Assembly: GCA_907163345.1 (NCBI GenBank)
Contig: CAJQUN010001145.1
Span: 1 to 64,000, forward strand
Source of the DNA: Haberlea rhodopensis
Lineage: Eukaryota > Streptophyta > Magnoliopsida > Lamiales > Gesneriaceae
DNA: 64,000 bases
Direction: 5' to 3'
Of this stretch, positions 36,345 through 47,556 are shown in pieces. The number at the start of each line of letters is the position of its first letter. The first letter of the stretch is position 1. A program made the translations under genes and the position numbers. Below the pieces are notes generated by a model that did not search any database, was not told the origin of the DNA, and saw only the letters and a program-made list of their open reading frames with translations.

Positions 36345-37393
36345 CATACTTTATTTCGTAAGCTGGATCACGCCGAACAATTCCCACTAACAAGCTAGCA
36401 ATCATGTTTTTGTCCAAATTTGCATGATCGACCGACAGCTCACTCAAAAGGCAAGTGTGAGAACCTCCATACTTGTTTATTTTGAATAAACCAACTTTTT
36501 TCTTCAACGAGGCCCGCAGGTACCATCTACAAAACATATCTTATGTACTGTGTTTGCACACCACTTTCCACAATGTTTTTGTACTCTTGACAACGCGGTA
36601 CTCCCGTTTCGCAACACGTACAGAGTAATCCTTTACAGCTGCCTGCAAATGAGCTTTATTTTTGAAAACCATATCTAGATGGATATCCCCTTTTCGAGTA
36701 GTCGTAGTAACTCCCCCATCTACCTGTTGGAATGTCTAATGAGTCTCCAAATACTTCGGGATGTGTCATTGAGAAGAATGGAATTGTTGGATAAAGGGCA
36801 TGAGTATTTGTTGTGGTTGTGTCTGGTACATTATCTGGCACTTCTTCAATATCAACCTCATCGTCATCAAACTCATCCTCAGATGGAATTCCCTCCGGTT
36901 CAGTCTGAAAATCATCTCCAAAATCCACAAAACTGTCTGCTAATGGCTCGGGAACAATATTGTCAGCAACTATAGGAGCATCATCTTGAATCCTAGAGGT
37001 AGTTGGTCTTTCTGTATCTACTACAAATGGACCACTACCACTTGTTGGCATTTCTGTAATAAAATCATAATCTCTCCGTTCTGTTTGTATATACATCTCC
37101 AAACAACTATAATTTTGTTCAGAATCCAATACCCATGCTAAATTGTAATCACTGTCAACGGGAAAAATTGTTTGTTTTATCCCAGAAAAATCACTAAATA
37201 TATATTTACAATATATTTTCAGAATGAACTGGTTACGGTCGATGCCAGTAATATCATATACGTCGTTCACTAACTGCAAATAATTAATAGTGCGAGATAT
37301 TGTCATGCCTTTCGACGGACCACGATCATATCTAACAGATTCTGAATCTTGTAATATATTGCCTCCCCAATACAACAAAACTTTAATTGACAT
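36345..37393 (-). pseudogene. Truncated MuDR-type MULE transposase (N-terminal region)
   Basis: The frame 36656-37393 (245 codons, minus strand) opens MSIKVLLYWGGNI and carries the N-terminal ubiquitin-like/PB1-like region of plant MULE transposases. An acidic linker (SEDEFDDDEVDIEEVPDNVP) follows. After a probable splice acceptor near 36650 a second part resembles the MuDR DNA-binding domain (PF03108 type): AVKDYSVRVAKREYRVV, a C..W pair (FCRWYLRAS) and GGSHTC, followed by the helical ELSVDHANLDKNMIASLL. An in-frame TAA interrupts this second part at about 36545. Similarity stops near 36345, right at the 3' end of the PMD gene, so the zinc-binding and DDE catalytic parts are gone. It cannot mobilise the element on its own. 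Confidence 0.82.
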
Positions 37394-37489
37394 ACCTTAA
37401 AATAAACACAAATTTAATAAATTAGTACAGTATATATAATATTATGAAATTTAATTATTTGTATAACAACATACCTGCAGAGAAAATAT

Positions 37490-37570
37490 TCACGGATTCT
37501 GAAGAGAATTTGAATTTTCACGAATTCTGAAGAGAATTTGTTCGAAAGCCGAAGAGAATTTGTTATATTT
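37490..37570. repeat. Short tandem repeat in the transposase leader
   Basis: Three near-copies of TTCTGAAGAGAATTTG (the last one GCCGAAGAGAATTTG) lie just upstream (minus-strand sense) of the transposase start codon. They may be part of its promoter or untranslated leader; function unknown. Confidence 0.6.
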
Positions 37571-37616
37571 CAAAAGGAGTAACATTTCAGTTTTATAGAC
37601 AAAGTTTTTGATTATT

Positions 37617-38094
37617 GTCGCCATCTAAAATGACGACATTAAATAAAAAAATATATTTTTTTTTTGTCGCCATCTCAGATGGCGACAATATTTAAAAACA
37701 AAAAAAAATTCTGTCTTTATATACCGACATCGGCAAAACAATTATTTTTTAATATAATGTCGTCATCTAACATGGCGACATCTTTTAAAAAATTAAAAGA
37801 TGTCGCCATGTCAGATGGCGACTTCCGAAAATAATATTTTTTTTAAGATTTTTATGGATGTCGCCATGTCAGATGGCGACTTCAATTGAAGTCGCCATCT
37901 GACATGGCGTCATCGGAAAAATAATACTTTTTTTTAATAATTTTTGTTGAAGTCGCCATGTCAGATGGCGACTTCAAATGAAGTCGCCATCTGACATGGC
38001 GACATCGAAAAATAATAGTTTTTTTAATATTTTTTGTAGAAGTCGCCATGTGAGATGGCGACTTCAAATGAAGTCGCCATCTCACATGGCGACT
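37617..38094. repeat. Right array of ~21-bp palindromes in the MULE
   Basis: About ten units of the form GTCGCCAT-T-A-ATGGCGAC are separated by AT-rich spacers. Several lie as adjacent pairs joined by TTCAATTGAA or TTCAAATGAA, making near-perfect 50-bp palindromes. The motif is the same as in the left array. A few units carry single changes (GACGAC, GGCGTC). Confidence 0.9.
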
Positions 38095-38185
38095 TAGGTT
38101 ACTTTAATAATAGAAAAAAAAAACGATTATTTTGTTAAATAATTTAATTTTTTCGAATATTTAGTTAAAAAACCCAACAAAATAT

Positions 38186-38554
38186 ATATATAATATAATA
38201 ATAAATAATAAATAAATACACACATGCCTGCTTCCAACAAGATTCGAAACTGGATTGCAGAATTCAAAATCCAAAGCCTTTACCAGTAGGCAATGCAACC
38301 AGGTTTAATAAACTGTTGGTACCACATATATATTAACAAACTGTTTTTGGCTGCCTCCCCTCATGTACACGTGCGTTCGCCCATGCCCACCAGTTCAATT
38401 AACCACACTTCTTGGTGGTGCTATTAGTCAAACATTCAAACCCACGAATTCTTCTATGCTATTATACGAAATAGTGTCCTATTAGGTAAACCTATGGCCT
38501 ATGAGGCTACCCAACTCTTTGCCAGGGATGCTTACGCGCAAAGTTTATGGCATA
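38186..38554. other. Spacer between MULE and Helitron
   Basis: The first 75 bases after the MULE duplication contain AATAAATACACACATGCCTG, the same phrase that stands upstream of the MULE (19804-19850 and its copy at about 30330). The MULE therefore entered a small pre-existing tandem repeat. No gene was seen. Confidence 0.5.
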
Positions 38555-38989
38555 CTAGCGCCCGACGCACACGCGTTGCGTGTGTAACGTAATACATAAA
38601 TATTATGTATGATATTCATATATCCTCAATTTACAACATCGATGAATATTATGTTGGTACAGATAATTTCAATATAATTAAAACAACATTGTGACACAAC
38701 TTAAAGTTTAGTGTAGGTGTAAATGAGTTTGAGTTGATTTGCAAACCAATCTCTAAATTGGAATGTTGCAATTCATATTCCGAGCTTAAAGCCGAACTTT
38801 GAATACACTCAATAAAATTACATAAAGTGAGAATAATATTCGACTTTGATTCAATTTAATTTGTCTAAACATGGACACCTATAATGTAGTAGCCATAATC
38901 ATAGTTTGCTTCTGGAAAAAGACACTCATACAATATTTCATGACATCGAATTCAAGACATGTAAATGCTAAAATGCAACAGGACAGACA

Positions 38990-39330
38990 ATAAGTTATTG
39001 GACAATCCTTATATAAGTATCTCCATTTGGCGGGACGATCTCTTGATACCAAAAGAACTCTTGAAGCCAAGTAATCAAAGGAATGAGGATGCATGTCATC
39101 TGGTCCAATAATTTATTTCGCATTCTGTATGTTATTATAATGATAGTAGGCAGCAGCAGCAGCAGCAGCACTTGATACCAATCCACCAGTCCCAGATCCA
39201 TCAGGCCCTTGAGAAGTCCGAACCTCAGAAATGAATGTTTTAAGTTCATTAAATATTTAAGAACTCGAAGGATAAGAAAAAATGACACAATGGGAAACAT
39301 TAGGCAGAAAGCAATGACATTATTCAAATA
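38990..39330 (-). other. Exon-like piece inside the Helitron, origin unknown
   Basis: On the minus strand a stretch reads EVRTSQGPDGSGTGGLVSS followed by a run of six alanines (GCT repeat, 39151-39171) and AYYHYNNIQNAK before a stop. The G/S/A/Y-rich composition and normal codon use differ from the surrounding AT-rich DNA. It is likely a captured exon, but the gene it came from was not recognised. The GCT run could alternatively be just a microsatellite. Confidence 0.35.
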
Positions 39331-39612
39331 GCCAGTGAGACAAAGAACATTCCATGTGGAAGTCTTGATTTGTATGCCATCTTATACCAAGTGTTTTTTA
39401 GTGATCAAGATGGATTTTGTAAAGATAAAAAGTTATCACAATCTTCTGAAATATTATAAGTAGTGGATTTTTATCTTTTATCAGTCATCAGCTAATTTTA
39501 CTGGTTATATAGACGATTTTAAGGTATAATCCCATGCAAAAAAAGGCATATTTAGAATATGAATGTTGACCTTGGTTTATGAAGAAACGTGTGCACACAG
39601 ACATACTCACAA

Positions 39613-40430
39613 CTATAATTCCAGAAGATGAAAGAGCTGTATTTTAGTATAATTGTAGTGAATGATCCCAAGTATACATGTGAGCATGGTGAACTCATAT
39701 GATGCCGCTTCTGAATGTGTTCCCGTCAACATTGTCAAGAATGTCGACTTTCCTACACTGAAAGTAAAGTCTTGTAAGACACATATCCGAAAGGAGAATA
39801 TAAAAACTAATAATATAGCTTCAGGTTTCAAAGTTAAGATTGTAATTCAAATTGGCAAGCTACATTTCCCATTACTAACATTAATAGTCTTCGAGGAGAT
39901 TCTATAATTATCATATCAAACGAACAACGCATTCTAAGGAACAGAAGTGAAATGGTAGTTAGTGGACAAAGTAATAATACTGTAGAATGAGAAAAAGAAC
40001 CATTAAAAACACTTAACTAATAATCAATTAAAAAGTAATTCCAAAAGAACCAACTGTGAAGAAAAATAGCATCGAATTTTAAAGTCAGAAGATCCACCAA
40101 TCTTGTCTTTCACTTTCACATTGTCCAACACATAGTCACATACATTCCTTCAAGTACTGAGAAGGAGACCTGTTAAAACCTATAAGTTGAACACATACAT
40201 GGTCGAATTTTGTAACTTTAAAACCCTCCCCGGCTCCACTTGAACCCTGATCCATAATGGAACAGTCATGAGAACATTTGTTGCAAAAATTGATCCAACT
40301 ACTCATCGATAACTTAAATAGGAATTTTATTTAAAAATAAGAAAATTGATGCATAAATCAAGTAGTGATGTCCTCAGCTTCCAGCCTTCGTTATCTTAGC
40401 TTTTAGCTGACCCAAATGATATTCTCAATA
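39613..40430 (-). pseudogene. Captured fragment of a DRG-type GTPase gene
   Basis: Three exon pieces lie in order on the minus strand. YHLGQLKAKITK is at about 40387-40424. GAGEGFKVTKF..VCVQLIGF is at about 40175-40250. The GTPase P-loop piece SVGKSTFLTMLTGTHSEAAS, continuing YEFTMLTC and IIHYN.TKIQL, is at about 39610-39760. This is the N-terminal region of developmentally regulated GTP-binding proteins (DRG1/DRG2 family, translation-associated GTPases). The intervening sequences look like the original introns. The fragment has substitutions at conserved places and stops at its ends, and later G motifs (G3 onward) and the TGS domain are absent. The order and spacing indicate capture of genomic DNA rather than a processed copy. 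Confidence 0.82.
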
Positions 40431-41512
40431 GTTAAAGTAACTCATCAGTATAATGATATGTTTTTAAAGAACAATGTATTCACGCCTATAATAAGAACCA
40501 AGTTAATCAACCTTAAACTAAAGAAGAGTAGAGACTATTTTCCTGAATAAAAATCAATCTCAGAAAATCAAAGTCAAACAAATGTACCAGCATAAACAAT
40601 TGTAAGAGGGAAATAGTACACAAAGTAAAGAAGAAGACTTTCAATCCAAACATCGAGCCACCATAAAATTCGGGTTGTGAGATTGAATATTAGTTTTATC
40701 ACATTAGATATAAACGAAATCAGTAAAAATATATGTTATTTAATACCATTTTTATAACAACTTCGTTGACAGGTCTTATTTTTTTGTATAAACATAAAAA
40801 AAATTAGTTAATCAATATGAAATACATAATACAATACGATATAATATTTTATCATTATTGCTTTTCGTTATCATACAATTTAGTAATATTCATACATAAA
40901 TAATGTATTTTCGTCCATATGTTTTATTGTTGATATGCCCTTCTACACCATTGACAAAAAAAGGTAAATAATAAAATTATAATAGATGTTTACATGGTGA
41001 AAATAGTAAGATGACAATAATTATTTGTTATCATACCTCTATTCGATCCCACCCTTCAATCCAACCAATTCTTTTTGTGCTACAAAATAAATCATTTGGA
41101 TTACCATTTTTTCAATGAAATTATAAAAGACGTAGCTTGATATGAACTTGCTTACATATGCGTATAATTTTTTTTTTGTACAAATTTTATAATCCATCTA
41201 CCAAAGTAATAAGCATTTATTCGGACAGTAAGTTTCCACCCGAGACAAATTATTTGCATCCTTGTAGGATTCAAATTTCATATGCAACATTAAATAAAAA
41301 TAATTTTAAAATTAATAAACGAATCACTTTTGCAATATGAAATAATAGATTTTGTGAACAAAACATACTGTTCGTCGCATGGCACTCAAATGAAATCCAC
41401 TTTGTTGATCTTGGTGACCTGCATATGAATATAAATTCTATGAGCGTCAAAAATAGTGATAAAAAAATATTATATTTTATTATGAAGAAGAAAATCATGA
41501 TGTCTCACATTT

Positions 41513-44500
41513 TTATGATGCATTATTTGGTAATAGCACTTCTTTGTAAACAACATTTTTAGTATACACACCAGAGCGTCGCTCTAATTTGCCATCCTTT
41601 ACAAAGATTTTTGTGCAATGTTGTGAAACTCCTCTTGAAAGTGCCACATATAGCTGGCCATGGCTGAAAACATGATTGCGTAGAAAGATGCCGACATTTG
41701 GAATTGTTTGCCCCTGTACTTTGTTTATTGTGAGAGCAAAACTCAATCTTATTGGGAATTGTTTGCGTGTCAACTCAAATGGCAATCCAGAATCATCTTC
41801 ACTTTTCAAAGGCATTCGATGCAGGAAATATCTTATACCCTTGTGAGGTCCTGTTATGATCTATGCATCTATGAAATTTCTTCCTAGATTGCAACATATT
41901 AACCTTGTTCCATTACATAGACCAAGTTCGGGTGCAACATTTCTCAATAGCATAATAGGGCAACCATTTTTCAATAAAATTCTATGTGGTGGCAAACCGC
42001 TTGGGTTGAGAGAGTTTAAAAACTCTTCTTGGAACAGATTGTTTTGGTCTTCTTCTACAGAATCCCAAGATGTGTACTCTTATTCCTCACCAGGAAATAA
42101 TGAAATGAGGATATCATTGATTTTGTCAACATCGACATTTTTGGGGGTAATAATGGCTCTGTAACCATATAATTTGCATCATTCACATGTTCTGTCATAC
42201 TTGGAAAAATTGAATCAATCAACTGGTAAATTGATTGTTCACCTTCCCAAGTTATGATAATTGATTCTGGTAGTTTTATAAAATCAACTTTTAGTGTAGG
42301 TTGCAGGCCGTCACCTATGCGCAGAAGTAATTGCGAGAACTCAATATCTTGTGCAGATCTCATATTTTGTTGAAGGTGGATGATATTTACAGAATTCCAA
42401 AATGTCGATCTCGAAATGCTTGCAGCAATTTGCTCATTTATCGATCCTCGTTTAACAACCGGTAGAACTTGGCGAAAATCTCCACCAAAAATCATAGTTT
42501 TTCCTCCAAATGGCAAAGTGTTTTCCATAACATCTTGAAATGATTTGCTGACAGATTCGAAAGCATAACGATTAGCCATGGGAGCTTCATCCCACACTAT
42601 AGCTGATGCGCGTCTTATTAACTCGGCAAGATCTTTCTGTTTTTCGATTTTGCAAAGCGTTTCTGTTGTTGGCCTAAGAGGAATTTTGAGACGTGAATGT
42701 GCCGTTCTTCCACCTGGTAACAATGTTGCGGCTATTCCAGAAGTTGCTACCGCAATTACAATTTTACCATCCTTTCTTAGATGGGCTAATATTGAGCGAT
42801 ATAAGAAAGTTTTTCCAGTTCCTCCTGGACCATCGATGAAAAATAGTTTCGAACAATTGCACATAATATTCTGAATGATAGAATCAAAAGCCATCTTCTG
42901 TTGAGAATTCAAAAATTGAACAGATCTCAAATCTTCCTCTGGAATTGGAATACAAAGCTCGTCCTCAATTATCCTAGGGAGTGGCATGTCGTCCAAAAAC
43001 TCTACACTTATTGCTGGCAAGTCAAACTCTCCGAGTTTCCTTTTATATTGATGTAATAATCTTCGTAATTCAAGCAACAATTTATTTATGATGAAATAAT
43101 TGTTCGATGAATTTGACCGGCCATAATCCTCGGACATGTATGGGTAAAATTCATCCCAAAGTTCTCGAACTTGTGTTGGTTGACAAAATACCAATATCGA
43201 GACAAATAATCTTCGCAATGAGGACGACATTTTTACGGAACATGCTTCTTGAAGACATTGACGAACATAATCATCATGTTGAAGTATTCCTCGAATTTCA
43301 GCAGCCTCTTTAAATGTTAGACACATGATGTCATTCATGGTCTTCAACTCTTCGAAAGACCTAGGCCCTTTGATATGGTTTAAAAGGACACGTAAATAGA
43401 ATATTTCACCTTCTGATGGTGACACAACATACACCCTCCCGACAACTTTATTCATTCTTGTACGTGGAGCCCATTTCTTTTGATTTTTTACCCATCGGTA
43501 GTGTTGTGGGAATTCACGATACAAATACTTTCCTGTCAAGGCGGGATCACAATTCATGTTGAAAAATTCTGTAAGCATGGTCTTTGAGTTGTCATCATTT
43601 GCAAGTATTTCACTTACATGTTGAAATGAGTTGAATGTAATTGGCTGTTGATTTGGTAGATGTACTTGTAATCTGAATACCGAAGGATACATCCTACTAA
43701 GGTCAAATGAATAAATTCTCCATAGTGCCTCGGGTGCACAAATCCACCTCCCATCTACGTATTGTTGTATTTCATCAGAGTTATGTCCATTACGTAATTC
43801 TAATGCCACTCTATCAGGTCCTTTGTGAATATACTTGTTTATATATTTGACAAATTTTATCCCCCCACATACTTCAACATTTATATGACAATCATACTTC
43901 AGCAAAAGCCATGGATTGTACGGGAACCATTACTTGATTGTTAGTGGTTATTTGCACTGGAGCACCTTCACGCCTCCGATAAATAGGGTATGAATCATTT
44001 CCTTGAGTAGTGTACGGTGCAAATGATTTTGGGAATTTCTTTTTACATATACCATCTGACATACATGGACTATTAGGATTGAATAATCCACATGGTCCAT
44101 GTATCATGTGGTGCGTAACTGATTCGTAAAGTTCGGATTCCTCTGCCGTTGATGGAATTTCAGCACACACGACTGCATCAAAATCATCCGGAGTACGTAG
44201 CTTATCAATGTTTTCAAGTATTACCAACATGTGAACATGAGGTAATCCCCTCTTTTGGAACTCGATGCCATATGAATATGAAAGAACATTTCCTAAAACA
44301 CCTCTCTCCACAATATCTTTTTTAAATTCTTCAAATTTTGCTCTAAATACCCTTGTTATTAAATCTGGACGATCTTGAGGTAGTTGACCAGGTAGTAATT
44401 GCTCCTTTATCTCATTCCAATGTGGATTGCATGTCATTGTCAACATTAAGTCAGGTTTTTCATATGTTTGGACCAGAGTCATCGCGTCTTGATATCTTTG

Positions 44501-45315
44501 GTACATATCACGCGGACTACCGATGAAAGATGATGGAAGTATAAATCTATGACCAATATTTCCTGCATTATATGATTGTTATAAGCAAATAATAATATAA
44601 AAGTAATTATATAAACAAACATAATATATTGATAGTTAGTTCAGCAAACCTGCATTATTTTCACCTCCATCTAGACAATCTTGTAGCCCTTGATAATGTT
44701 CTGATCGAATGTTATGTTGGTTTGTGTGTATCCATCGTAGTCTATGTGTTTCAATCTTGACATAGTTGTCGACAACATATTGTTGTAATAAGTGACCCCC
44801 ACGAAGCAATAGCAATGAAGAATTTATTCTTACCTAATATAACAATATATTGAAACCACGAAGTTAGTAATATATTTGAAATATGATTTGTTTTAATGTA
44901 ATGTTTTAATTTCATTGTTGCTAACCTGTATGGCAAAGGCATAATACTCTAAGCATGTAAGTCGAGTTCCATCAAAATTTCGACTATTAATATCCCAGCC
45001 ATATGTACCATATGGTAGAAGAAGAGGATATTGTAAGGGATCGTAATAGCCAGCTATGTCTTGAATATTTGTAAAACGCCCATTGATACCATGTATGTTC
45101 GAAGTGGCGTTCGAGGAAGTAAAATCAGTAGAATGTTGAGTTTTTTCTGATAACAAATACATCCTTCTTCTTTCGTAGTTTGATCGACGGCGACTGAGAT
45201 AAGCTTGCCGTTGTTCCTGACTCATTGAATTCCTTCTTTCGCGTTCACGTGTCGTACGCCTTTGACGTCTGTAATTGCTGTTCGGGTTGAAATGCGAGGT
45301 AAAGGTAGACATCAT
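41513..45315 (-). pseudogene. Helitron Rep-helicase (RepHel), frameshifted
   Basis: Exons on the minus strand are 44926-45315, 44650-44833 and 41513-44562, joined by GT-AG introns. The N-terminal part is a Helitron-like domain. The Rep nuclease follows with HVHMLV (the metal-binding HxH motif) and the two-tyrosine motif YINKYIHK at the start of the 616-codon frame. The C-terminal part is a PIF1-like SF1 helicase: Walker A GPGGTGKT, Walker B-like VWDEAPMA, GGDFRQVLPV, and near the end NKVQGQTI and YVALSRG. Breaks seen: a one-base insertion at 43921-43924, a one-base deletion near 42165, and stops near 42080 and 41866. RepHel cuts and rolls out the element; this copy cannot make the whole protein. 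Confidence 0.93.
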
Positions 45316-45738
45316 TATGCCCTACATAGCAAAATAATAAATATATATGTAGTGCAATAGAAAGACATGGTTATACATTAAAACTATTTTATGTTCCAAG
45401 CAACTTGAATCCATGTACAACTAATGAGTCATATTATTTTTTAGGCCTCGAATATAAAAGCAATTTATGAAATGCAGAAATTTTTAAAGTGGTTGCCTAG
45501 TAACTTCTATTTAATGGTTTTGTAGGTGGCCCATTATGTCAAACAGTTAGCAATGAGTCCGAGTCTAAATCCAAATGCATTCAATAAAACATAAAAATTT
45601 AAAATTGAATCTCGAAATTTTATAAATAAAAAAATTTGAATATGGCATAATTGAATTTACAATCAACACATGCATACATTTTCGTATTGATTTTAATAAC
45701 AAATTGAGACATCGTATTAGTAACATCATGTTCTATGG
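45316..45738. other. Helitron spacer upstream of RepHel
   Basis: AT-rich with no domain recognised; presumably the RepHel promoter and leader. Confidence 0.4.
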
Positions 45739-46190
45739 CTTATGAGCAGTAATACCATTCATCTTAACCATCGCTCGATTCCTCTCCATCACATCAGCAA
45801 ACTTAACAAACACATATCCCTTAGACCGCTCAGTGTTTGGATCTGTCACGGCCTTGGCTCCTCTAACTGATGGATAACTAACTCGGAAATTCTCTTGCAG
45901 AAGATAGTTTGTAAATATGGTGCTAAATCCACAACAAAAAATATATTGTTAAGGGCCTCGATCAATACGCTTTTTTCCTATACCAAATGATTTCCACTTT
46001 GATTGATGGATAACTAACTCGGAAATTCTCCTGCAGAAGATAGTCTGTAACATATGGTGCTAAATCCACAACAAAAATATAGTGTTAAGGGCCTCCATCA
46101 ATACGCTTTTCTCCTACACTAAATGATTTCCACTTCAATCTAAAAGTTAGGTCAGTCATAGGATCTTTGTTCCATGATAAGATTGCATCA
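45739..46190 (-). pseudogene. Captured RBP45/47 RNA-binding protein fragment, partly duplicated
   Basis: On the minus strand the copy at about 45739-45970 reads VTDYLLQ-like TNYLLQENFRVSYPSVRGAK, then the RNP1 motif SKGYVFVKFAD and RNRAMVKMNG. This is the second RRM of the RBP45/RBP47 family (poly(U)-binding hnRNP-like proteins). Upstream of it the piece FRLKWKSFSVGEKRIDGG and VVDLAPYVTDYLLQENF is present at 45997-46165, so the LAPYVTDYLLQENFRVSYPS segment occurs twice in tandem about 130 bp apart. Stops and small shifts occur, and RNP1 has a V where family members usually have G. There is no start codon or other RRM, so it is a gene fragment, not a working gene. Confidence 0.8.
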
Positions 46191-47556
46191 TTAATGGTAA
46201 GAAAAATGGCGCATTTCCAAGCATAATTATTTCACACAAAGTTGGTTAAATTAAAGTAACCATTTAATAATGAATGTGTTTCATTTTGACAAATTATCGA
46301 GAACTTAGTACGCAAATTTAAAAATGAAAAAAATGTTAAATAAAAAGAATAATACCAATCACAATTGAAATAATCACAAAAATACAATAAAAGAAAATAA
46401 ATGGACAGAAACTTATGCCTGGATTGATTTTAGTCATAAATGATGTTCCGATGATGATATTAAGAAGATGTTTTGATTACCAATCATAATACTCTTCAAC
46501 TATAAGTTTCCACTAAAGAAAATAAAATAATCAAAGTGAGCTCAAACCCATTTCTCAAAATTGAACCTAAAAATAAAAGTCAAATGCGCAAAAAATATTA
46601 AAAATGGAAATACAACTCGGGCTTGGAACTTACACGGATGGAGCCATCATCTTCTTCCAAGGTGCAGTGCGTGGTTGTCCGAGTATCTCTGTGATATATA
46701 CAGGGTGAAACACATCCAAGCAAACTAATTAATCAAGATATTTTTACTTTTCTCAGGAAATAGGCCAATAGATATAGTATAGATAAAGAGGCTGCACATT
46801 CGACACGGCCACTACAAATTCAATCATATCCACTTGCCTTTGAAGCACTGAGATAGAGCAATTCGCTTTCATAAAACGAAATCCAATTAAAAAATCCAAA
46901 TTCAAGGATGGACATCAGTTGTGTTAGAAGCACAATTGGGTGGTTAAATAGTAGGGTTTATCTTCAATCGATAGATTATTTTTCAAATTGGTTTGGTCAT
47001 CTCCAGATCAATCTTCAGTCCTTCATATATTTTGTCACTCTTCGACAACATCACAGGAATTTGTTCTTAAAAATTGTCACGTTAATTGAAAATTGGAAAT
47101 ATAATTTAAAACTAAAGAAATAATGAAAATACGTCCAATGCGCAAAACTTAACAAAACTATGAAAAGTGAAAATTTTAATAAAATAGAAAAATGTACAGA
47201 TAACCAGAAGATGATGCACCCATAAAGAATAGACATACAAATGGGAAATACAACATTAAAAACTTACATCAAGTAACAAACCAGATCCAAACAGATGTGA
47301 GAAGGGGGAAGTGGTGTTGAGGAAGAAAACCGATGGTGAAAGATGGAGGGGAAAACTCTTATGAAGATGAGAAATAAGGGAAGTTAAAACTGCAGTGGAG
47401 GGGAAATGGGTAGGATGAGCGCATAGGATTTATTTTGCCTTTCTTGCCCTTTTTTTTATTAAAAAATAGGAAGAGATAGAGGGTAATTTTGTAATGTAAA
47501 AATGGTCATACCAAAGTAATTTTTCTAAAGGGTTTAAATATTATAAAATAGTAAGA
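46191..47556. other. Helitron 5' portion without assigned genes
   Basis: Mostly AT-rich. A piece near 46630-46690 has more balanced composition and may be another captured fragment, but no family was recognised. It ends in the TC terminus at 47556 (read on the minus strand). Confidence 0.4.

Larger units (their letters stand above)
30401..38175. mobile_element. Complete Mutator-like element carrying a PMD gene, 7775 bp
   Basis: The left end GGGTTTTTTAACTAAATATT matches the inverted right end (plus strand AATATTTAGTTAAAAAACCC, ending 38175). Similarity continues for about 100 bases into the palindrome arrays. A perfect 10-bp direct repeat AACAAAATAT flanks it (30391-30400 and 38176-38185), in the 8-11 bp range made by Mutator-like elements. 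The cargo is a five-exon plant mobile domain gene on the plus strand and a truncated MuDR-type transposase on the minus strand, arranged tail to tail. A 2790-bp solo LTR plus its 5-bp duplication is nested in the PMD gene, so the element was about 4980 bp when it inserted. The catalytic transposase domain is missing, so it is non-autonomous. Confidence 0.9.
38555..47556 (-). mobile_element. 9.0-kb Helitron with Rep-helicase remains and captured gene fragments
   Basis: On the minus strand the 5' end is TCTTACTATTTTATAATATT (plus strand ending GA at 47556, followed by T). The 3' end has an ACACGC-AAC-GCGTGT hairpin followed after ten bases by CTAG (plus strand CTAG at 38555-38558, preceded by A). 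TC...CTAG ends, a 3' hairpin and insertion between A and T without target duplication define Helitrons. Cargo on the minus strand comprises a decayed Rep-helicase gene (41513-45315), fragments of a DRG-type GTPase gene (39613-40430) and of an RBP45/47 gene (45739-46190), and an unidentified exon-like piece (38990-39330). It is autonomous in design but disabled by frameshifts. Confidence 0.88.

Noticed and set aside
37617..38094. CRISPR-like array
   Set aside because: The units are palindromes with irregular spacers, sit at MULE ends in both orientations, and this is a plant genome with no cas genes.
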